Part shown: piece by piece, positions 45,801 to 54,800 of the stretch
Numbering within the stretch: position 1 is the first letter of the stretch
Layout of the letters: each line of letters starts with the position of its first letter
Assembly (NCBI GenBank): GCA_949710005.1
Contig: OX453283.1
Coordinates: forward strand, 22,609,704 to 22,673,703
DNA: 64,000 nt
Source: Ricordea florida
Lineage: Eukaryota > Cnidaria > Anthozoa > Corallimorpharia > Ricordeidae
Direction of reading: 5' to 3'
Made by a program: the position numbers and the translations under genes
Notes under the pieces: generated by a model
Databases searched by the model: none
What the model saw: the letters and a program-made list of their open reading frames with translations, nothing else
What the model was told of the DNA's origin: nothing

Positions 45801-48800
45801 AAAGGGGCCTGCCGCATTGCTATGCAATGGTCCACATTTTTCTATTAGATGTTGTAATTGTCTAGCATAGTGCAATTTTTTCTCTGCTGTTTCTGAGCCA
45901 CATTGTTCATCTTAATTCTAACAGGCGTGGAGAGGTTAGCGGGAATAAGTTTGCACAAACCTCTGTTTATTGACGTCACAGACAGCGAAGTAGTCGGCAA
46001 ATCACTTGATTCTTCCGTGGTAAGTATACAGGATTCCTTGGGCATTCGGTTAACTTGATGTGGTAGAACTACATGTATGGTAACCTTGAATGGTTAGCGC
46101 CCCTAAATGTCTGTTTATGATTTCAGGCTGCAGGTAATACGAGCTATCAAACTCCCCAGGAATTACAACAATATTTTATCATCGTACCCAGCAAGCTACG
46201 TCTAGTCACTCTTGCTGTGTTCTTGTTGTGGAAAAATCGCACTGAGGTAACGAAACCAGTTCTTGTTATGAAATAGGTCGTTGTTTATCGTGGAAATTGT
46301 AATGACAATACAAGTTGACCCATTTGTCTCAAGATGACGTCTCTTTTAATTGGATCACGACGTTTCGACCGCTCACGGCTGGTCTTCATCAGGCGATGAA
46401 GACCAGGAGTAAGCGGTTGAAACGTAGCACGTCTTGGATAAGTAGACAAACGTATATTACGATAATTGGCTCGTGCACTCATTTTAAAACTGACTTTCGC
46501 CTTCGTCAGAAATTAATCGGCAAATCTCCGTAGGTGCGCACGAAGACTTTGTTACTCGGATAAATGTAGTGACATTTACTCGGAAAGCCTAGCAACCGTT
46601 TCTTAGCAACTTTTATAAATTGTTTTTCGTCTGAATGTCTTTTTGGTAGAATTCTCGCCAACAAAAAACGCATGTAAAATTAAGTTATATCAGTAGCCGG
46701 TAATGGGCTCCTGGTTATATGTACTTTAAATGTATGCCGCGCAGCACCTTGCACTTAACGTGAAGGATGAAATAGAGAATTGACTCTGAGTGTTAACTCT
46801 GAAAATTAAATTATTCGATTTTCATAGACGACATGAATGAATTTCACAAAAGTCACTCTTTTGATACAGCGGCTCTTTGATCTTGTTAGCGAAGTTCTCT
46901 CATTTTGGCCTCACTTATTTTCGAATCTGTTTTATCGTTTAGGATTCAGTAGCTGCCAAGATGTTAGTGTTTGTGTCAAGCAGAGATTCTGTTGACTTCC
47001 ACTGTGATCTTTTCAAAGAAACCCTCCCTCAGCACTCGGGTAAATAAAAAAATGACATTATTATTCTTCTGCCGTAATGAGATCGTATCAGGCTAGAAAA
47101 CATGCCACAACAGACACTCTAGTGTAGTGGTTAGCGTGCCAGAATTCCGATCAGGAGGTCTGGAGTTCGAGCCCTGGGGCTGGCACTGTGTTGTTTCTTC
47201 AGACAAGAAACTTAACTCCACACTGTCTCTCTCCACCCAGGTGTATTAATGGGTACCAGTGATGTAATGCTGGGGGTAACTTGCGTTGTTTTCTTAGACA
47301 AGAAACTTAACTCCACACTGTCTCTCTCCACCCAGTTGTATAAATGGGTACCAGTGATATAATCCTGGGGGTAACTTGTGTTGTTTCCTTAGACAAGAAA
47401 CTTAACTCCACACTGTCTCTCTCCACCCAGTGTATAAATGGGTACCAGCGATACAATGCTGGGGGTAACTTGTGTTGTTTCCTTAAACAAGAAACTTAAC
47501 TCCACACTGTCTCTCCACCCAGGTGTATAAATGGGTACCAGCGATATAATGCTGGGGGTAACTTGTGTTGTTTCCTTAAACAAGAAACTTTACTCCACAC
47601 TGTCTCTCTCCACCCAGGTGTATAAATGGGTACCAGCGATATAATGCTGGGGGTAACTTGTGTTGTTTCCTTAAACAAGAAACTTAACTCCACACTGTCT
47701 CTCCAACCAGGTGTATAAATGGGTACCAGCGATATAATGCTAGGGGTAACTTGTGTTGTTTCCTTAAATTAGAAACTTAACTCCACACTGTCTCTCCACC
47801 CAGGTGTATAAATGGGTACCAGCGATATAATGCTGGGGGTAACTTGTGTTGTTTCCTTAGACAAGAAACTTAACTCCACACTGTCTTTCTCCACCCAGGT
47901 GTATAAATGGGTGCCAGCTATACAATGCTGGGGGTAACCCTGCGATGGACTAGCATCCCATCCAGGGGGGGAGTAATAATACTCCCAGGTGCTTCATGCT
48001 ACTTAAACCGGGACAAGCTCCGGCCGTGTGGGCCTTAAGGCTCGTGTGCGCCCTTACCTACCTACCTACCTACCTACCTACCTACCTACCTACCTACCTA
48101 CCTACCTACCTACCTACCTACCTACCTACCTATCTACCTACCTACCTACCTACCTACCTACCTACCTATCTACCTACCTACCTACCTACCTACCTACCTA
48201 CCTACCTACCTACCTACCTACCTACCTACCTACATGTATTGCTATACTTCCAGCAACACTCGTTCAACATATATTGCAGAATTAATGACCACCATCACAA
48301 TTTCCTCAACTGTGATTGGTCCTTGCAATCATCCAGTCCTTTTAATCTTTAACATTATTTTTCCTTCAGAGTCGCAATTGACCTTCTTCAAACTTCACGG
48401 AAACATGTCACAACCGGTAGGACCACAAATATATTCGTTTCTTAATCAAAGAAAATTTACCTGTGGACTTAAGCACCAGAACAAGGCCTTCAACTAGTGA
48501 AAGGTTGTGCACGCGTAAACTGCCGCCATTTCGTGGCGCGAAAAAAGGTGACAGCTGTCGTTATATTTGACGAATTAAAATTGACCATGAGAAGTCGCAC
48601 TTGTAGAAAACATTGTAGATGTCCCCACGCGTGTTAGTTTGGTTACGCGATCGTTTGTAAACCTTAACTTGTTTTGTTTGCACAGTCGATCTCATGATTA
48701 CACGCGTGATCTTTGGTATCTGATGATTCGCACTTGATCTTTGGAATGCAGTGATATAATTCTGACTTTCTTGATGCTTCGATCAAATTTCTTTTAGCAA

Positions 48801-51800
48801 GTTCAGTTGTTGTAAGACATTGCCGACAGAGAAATTAAACGAATTACTTTGTTAAATTATACGAGAACAAGTGTTTACGACAGCACTCATTTTTGAAGCG
48901 AAAGTTTCTTCGTGGTCAGTGCTAGTAGCGCTAATCCGATGTTAAGCGTGATGAGTCTTGTATTGTTTAGACCTGGATTTGGAAGAGTCCGGGAACCAGT
49001 TCCTGGATTGAAGATTCGTCCTGAGCCTGAGTCGCACTGTAACTAAAGCTTAACAACTTAACCAAGATACGCCCTATTAGCTTTTTCTTTTTCTGTATTA
49101 ACTGGACGTAAAGTCAGTCGGTAATAGTTAATTACTGCTTATCTCTGGATAATAATGATGATAATAATAAATAATGAACTTTATTTGAGTGTCAACTGTA
49201 TCTAGCACTGACGTACTAATTGGGGTCACTGTAAAGCATAAATCAAATCAAATCAAATGTTGGTTTTTGTGGAGAGGGGAAAACCGGAGTACCCGGAGAA
49301 AAACCTCTCGGACCAGACCAGAGAACCAACAATCTCCGTCCACTTATGACGCCGGGGTCGGGAATCGAACCCGGGACACATTGGTGGAAGGCGAGCGCTC
49401 TCACCACTGCGCCAACCTTGCTCCCATTATTAATAGACCAGGTTTTAAGTATTAGGTGATTAACCTTGGACCAAAAGTAATCCGCCATCGCGCGCTAAGG
49501 TTTAGTTACTGTTAGTATGAATACTCAGGTGATTATACAAAATCGCGCGCTCTGATTGGTTCGCTATCTCGGATTATCAGCCGATAATCGCCTCGACGAG
49601 CAAAATGGCTGCCAGTCGTTCGCGCACTTTTGATGAAATAAAATTTCTTCGTGTTGTACAATGCTTTTTCTTTTCTTGTTTTTGAAACAATCACCTGTGT
49701 ATTTATACTAAAACAATTATTCGCCTTCGACGAATCTCAGTCTAGTACCAATCGGTTTTCTAGAAACAGCCGCCATTCTATTGACTGTGCAAGACTTTTA
49801 TTGGAAAGATTGTTTATTGTTTAAACGCAACGCTTTCAACATCAAGGCATACCCACGAATTAATATAAGTTCATTGTGTCGTGACTTATTGAACTAGATG
49901 CTCATTAGAAAGTTAACCCTTCAAGCCCCAACATCAATAATCATTTTCTCCTAACTGTTCTCATATATTTGTTATGGTACTAGTGAGGAGAATTTGTTTA
50001 AATATCAGTACAACTCTTTGGTGATCATTTTCGGTTATTCTCATAACCTGAATGGTTGATGAACAGTGAATATTGTAATGAGAAATTGGATGCTGGTCAC
50101 TACTGGGACTTAGAGGGTTAAGTCTTTTTTTTTTAACTTCAGGAAAGGACTGAGGTTTTCAAATGTTTCAGTGAAGCCAAAAGCGGAATACTATTCTGTA
50201 CGGTAAGATTACAAACTAAACTCAGACACGTCTTTGCTTTTTCCATGCTTTACGGAAAGAACGATCACGTTAGCTTGTCTGTTTTTTCGTGGAGGCTTCA
50301 GACAGAATACTAGAGTCAGGAATTTGACCATGCTTAGCTTGTGTTTGCCTATGTATGGGTGATCGCGGGAAATAGAAGCGTAGAGATGTTTTAAATGAAG
50401 TTTATATCAGCTAAAGAATACGGACGGCATGATGCTCGGTGGCGTTTGTAGGTGTTGTCCTAGGCATGGCTTTGGTTTCGCGTTGCCCCGGTAGGAATTT
50501 CACTGCAATTTCTCAACCAATCAGTCATTTCTAACTCGCACTTGTTTTGCCCGTGTTTGGTCCCTGCGACATGGATTCGTATTGAATTTTGATTGGTTCG
50601 TGATACAGTATCCATCTGTTGTGATTGTTCAGACTATTTCATGTTATGTGTTTTTTGTCTATTCTGCTTGAATTGCAGGACGTAGCTGCGAGAGGCCTGG
50701 ATCTGCCCCATGTAAATTGGATAATTCAGGTGAAAATGTAGTGCATCAATTTTGCGGCAATCCATTTTTTTCTCACTTTTGCCCACAGTGGAACCGAAAA
50801 TTATGTTAAACAATTGTCAATTTTGAATAATCCTTGTTGTAGAGGGCGATGCATGGTTCCTGACTTTAAATACTCTCTTATCAATGTTGTTGTAGTACAA
50901 TACTCCTGGAAATCCTGCTGACTATGTACACAGAGTTGGCCGTACCGCCAGGATAGGCCTCAAAGGACAGGCGTTGCTCTTTCTGACACCTGCCGAGGTA
51001 AAGCTTCTGTACGTTGTTCAGAACGAATCGAACGAGACACTAGAAACTACTGCGGTACTGTTTGTTTTACTACACAGTGTGGTTCTAACGTTTTCATCTG
51101 TGGATCAAACCATGCAGTGTAACCATTCTTTGTAAAGCTACTGAACAGTACTGTACTGTGGTACTGTTTGTTTTACTATACAGTGTGGTTCTATCTTTTT
51201 CATCTGTGGATCAAACCATGCAGTGTGACCATTCTTTGTAAAGCTACTGAACAGTACTGTACTGTGGTACTGTTTGTTTTACTATACAGTGTGGTTCTAA
51301 CTTTTTCATCTGTGGATCAAACCATGCAGTGTGACCATTCTTTGTAAAGCTACTGAACAGTACTGTACTGTGGTACTGTTTGTTTTACTATACAGTGTGG
51401 TTATAACTTCTTCATCTGTGGATCAAACCATACAGTGTGGCCATTCTTTGTAAATCTACTGAACAGTACTGTACTGTGGTACTGTTTGTTTTACTACACA
51501 GTGTGGTTCTAACGTTTTCATCTGTGGATCAAACCATGCAGTGTGACCATTCTTTGTAAAGCTACTGAACAGTACTGGGCAAGATTTCCGCACAGGTCCC
51601 TACTTCATTATGCATGCAGCAGATGAATTGTTCGGGGAAATGCACATGTAAACATTTCTTGTTATTGCAGAATGAAACAGTATGGCTACAGCATGCGTAT
51701 TGAGGTAGGGACCTGTGCGGAAATTATTCCCAGTGCTGTACTGTGATACTGTTTGTTTTACTATACAGTGTGATTCCAACGTTTTCATCTGTGGATCAAA

Positions 51801-54800
51801 CCATGCAGTGTGACCATTCTTTGCAAAGCTACTGAACAGTACTGTACTGTGATACTGTTTGTTTTACTATACCGTGTGATTCCAACGTTTTCATCTGTGG
51901 ATCAAACCATGCAGTGTGACCATTCTTTGCAAAGCTACTTAACAGTACTGTACTGTGGTACTGTCTGTTTTACTGCACAGTGTGATTCTAACTTGCTGTT
52001 GGGTTGTTGCAATATGCTTAAGTCTATTCTTCTCAATTGCCCTTCTCTTGTTTCACTTCAGGTAGAATACTTAGACACGTTAAAAGATCACAGCATCAGG
52101 TAGGGTTTAATAATGAATAAGGGAAATATACAATTCAGGCATATATATTGTCCGTTGTAAACCTGCGGTATCTTATGAAGCACTTCTCGTGTTTTCATCG
52201 TTCATCCCTCTGTCACACCACATCACATTGTGTCATTTCGTGTCCCCTAACATGATAAAAGCTAATTTTCTTACAATTTTTCTTGTCTAAACAAGGTTTT
52301 TGCTAAGCTAAAGTTTCTTTGGCACTGCTGATTTTTTGGGTTTTGTTGCAGTCCTGAAGAATTACCTGTTAACAGAGTTTTACGGACCCTTGTTGGCTGT
52401 TCAAAGAATGTCGGTTCCAGCAAACAAAAGGTGAGAGGCTTGTCTGGCCGTGACTAATGTTTTTCGTGGTTTCGCCTCCATAGACTATAGACTGCGCTCA
52501 GTGGCTAAGCGAAGAGTACCCCGTTTTATTTTTTTTCACTAGCTTTCCAAACAATGATCACACTGCATGGTTTGATCAACAGATAAGCAACCTAGAGCCA
52601 CAGTATACAGTAACCCACAGTACAGTACTGTTCAGCAGCTTTACAAAGAGTGGTCGCATTGTGTGGTTGATCTGCAGATATAAAAAGATTAGAATCACAC
52701 TATACAGTAAAACAAACCGTACCACAGTACAGTACTGTTCCGTAGCTTTACACAGAATGGTCACACTGCATGGTTTGATCAAAAGATGAAAACGTTAGAA
52801 CCACACTGTATAGTAAAACAAACAGTACCACGGTACAGTACTGTTCAGTAGCTTTCCAAAGAATGCTCACACTGCATGGTTTGATCCACAGATGAAAAAG
52901 TTAGAACCACACTATACAGTAAAACAAACAGTACCACAGTACAGTACTGTTCAGTAGCTTTACAAAGAATGGTCACACTGCATGGTTTGATCCATAGATG
53001 AAAAAGTTAGAACCACACTATAAAGTAAAACAAACAGTACCACAGTACATTACTGTTCAGTAGATTTACAAAGAATGGTCGCATTGCATGGTTGATCTCC
53101 AGATATAAAAAGATTAGAACCACACTATACAGTAAAACAAACCGTACCACAGTACAGTACTGGGTAAGATTTCCGCACAGGTCCGTACTTCAGTATGAAT
53201 TCTGTAACCATACTATTTCGTTCTTCGAACACAAGAAATATTTGCACGTGCATTACACCAGACAAGACAGCTTCAGCATGCATAAAGAAGTAAGGATCTG
53301 TCCGGAAATCTTACCCAGTACTGTTCAGTAACTTTCCAAAGAATGTTTACACTGCATGGTTTGTTCCACAGATGATAAAGTTAGAACCACACTGTACAGT
53401 AAAACAAACAGTATCACAGTACAGTACTGTTCAGTAGCTTTACAAAGAATGGTCACACTGTATGGTTTGATCCACAGATGCAAAAGTTATAACCACACTG
53501 TATAGTAAAACAAACAGTACCACAGCAAAATACCGTTTGGTAGCTTTACAAAGAATGAGACACACTGCATGGTTTGATCCACAGATGAGAACGTTAGAAC
53601 CACACTGTACAGTAAAACAAACAGTACCACAGTACAGTACTGTTCAGTAGCTTTCGAAAGAATGGTCACACTTTATGGTTTGATCCACAGATGAAAAAGA
53701 TAGAACCACACTGTGTAGTAAAACAAACAGTACCACAGTACAGTACTGTTCAGTAGCTTTCCAAAGAATGGTCACACTTTATGGTTTGATCCACAGATGA
53801 AAAAGATAGAACCACACTGTATAGGAAAACAAATAGTACCACAGTACAGTACTGTTCAGAAGCTTTACAAAGAATGGTCACACTTTATGGTTTGATCCAC
53901 AGATGAAAAAGATAGAACCATTGTATAGTAAAACAAACAGTAGAGTACTGTAATTCTTACCAATCTTTTAATCCTTGCTAGTCTCCTATGTCCTTTGCCT
54001 TGAAATTGTATTGTTCAAAATCAAGTCTTTTCCGTCATAGATGAAATAAAAATTTCCTAGCATACGGTATGATAAATTTTACTTTGGCTTTGCCTCTCTT
54101 TCTCTCTCAACACAGAATCTCTTGGATCATCGCGCGCAGGAGGCCGCCACGGATTTCCAGAATTCATTTGAGGATTATGTTCTTTCTGATACACGTCATC
54201 TCGAAGCCGCCAAGACGGGTATGCCGCAACGCTGCCTTCGGCAAATCTTATTTCTATTTTTTACTGAAAGAAATGTTGGTACGATTTCCGTACAGGTCCC
54301 TACTCATTATGCATTCTGTAACTATACTATTTCGTTCTTCGAAAACAAGAAACATTTGCACGTGCATTACACCAGACAAGACAGCTTCAGCATGCATAAT
54401 GAAGTAGGGACCTGTGCGGAAATCTTACCGAAATGTTCAGTCGGGCAGACAGGATCTCGCATCTGATTGGTTAAGAAACGGTGATATATTTTTTTACAGC
54501 TTACCAGTCCTTTGTCCGTGCCTACGCGACCTACCCAAGTTCATTGAAGCATATTTTTCATATCAAGAATCTGCATCTGGGACACGTGGCGAAAAGCTTC
54601 GCTCTTAGAGAAGCCCCGAAGGAAATGTTTTTACCCGCGAAACAGCAGAAGACTCGAAAAAGAAGGTGCGTGGACACACAAAATTTCACACTTTAATGTC
54701 TCTCACATCGCTTGATTATTTATAGTTGAAACATGTAGAACCGCACTAGATACAAACAAGGCAGGGTTCAGTAATACCAAATTGAAATATAAATGACTGA

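Noticed and set aside
47996-48352. Tyr-Leu-Pro-Thr repeat protein
   Set aside because: Translation of the CCTA microsatellite.
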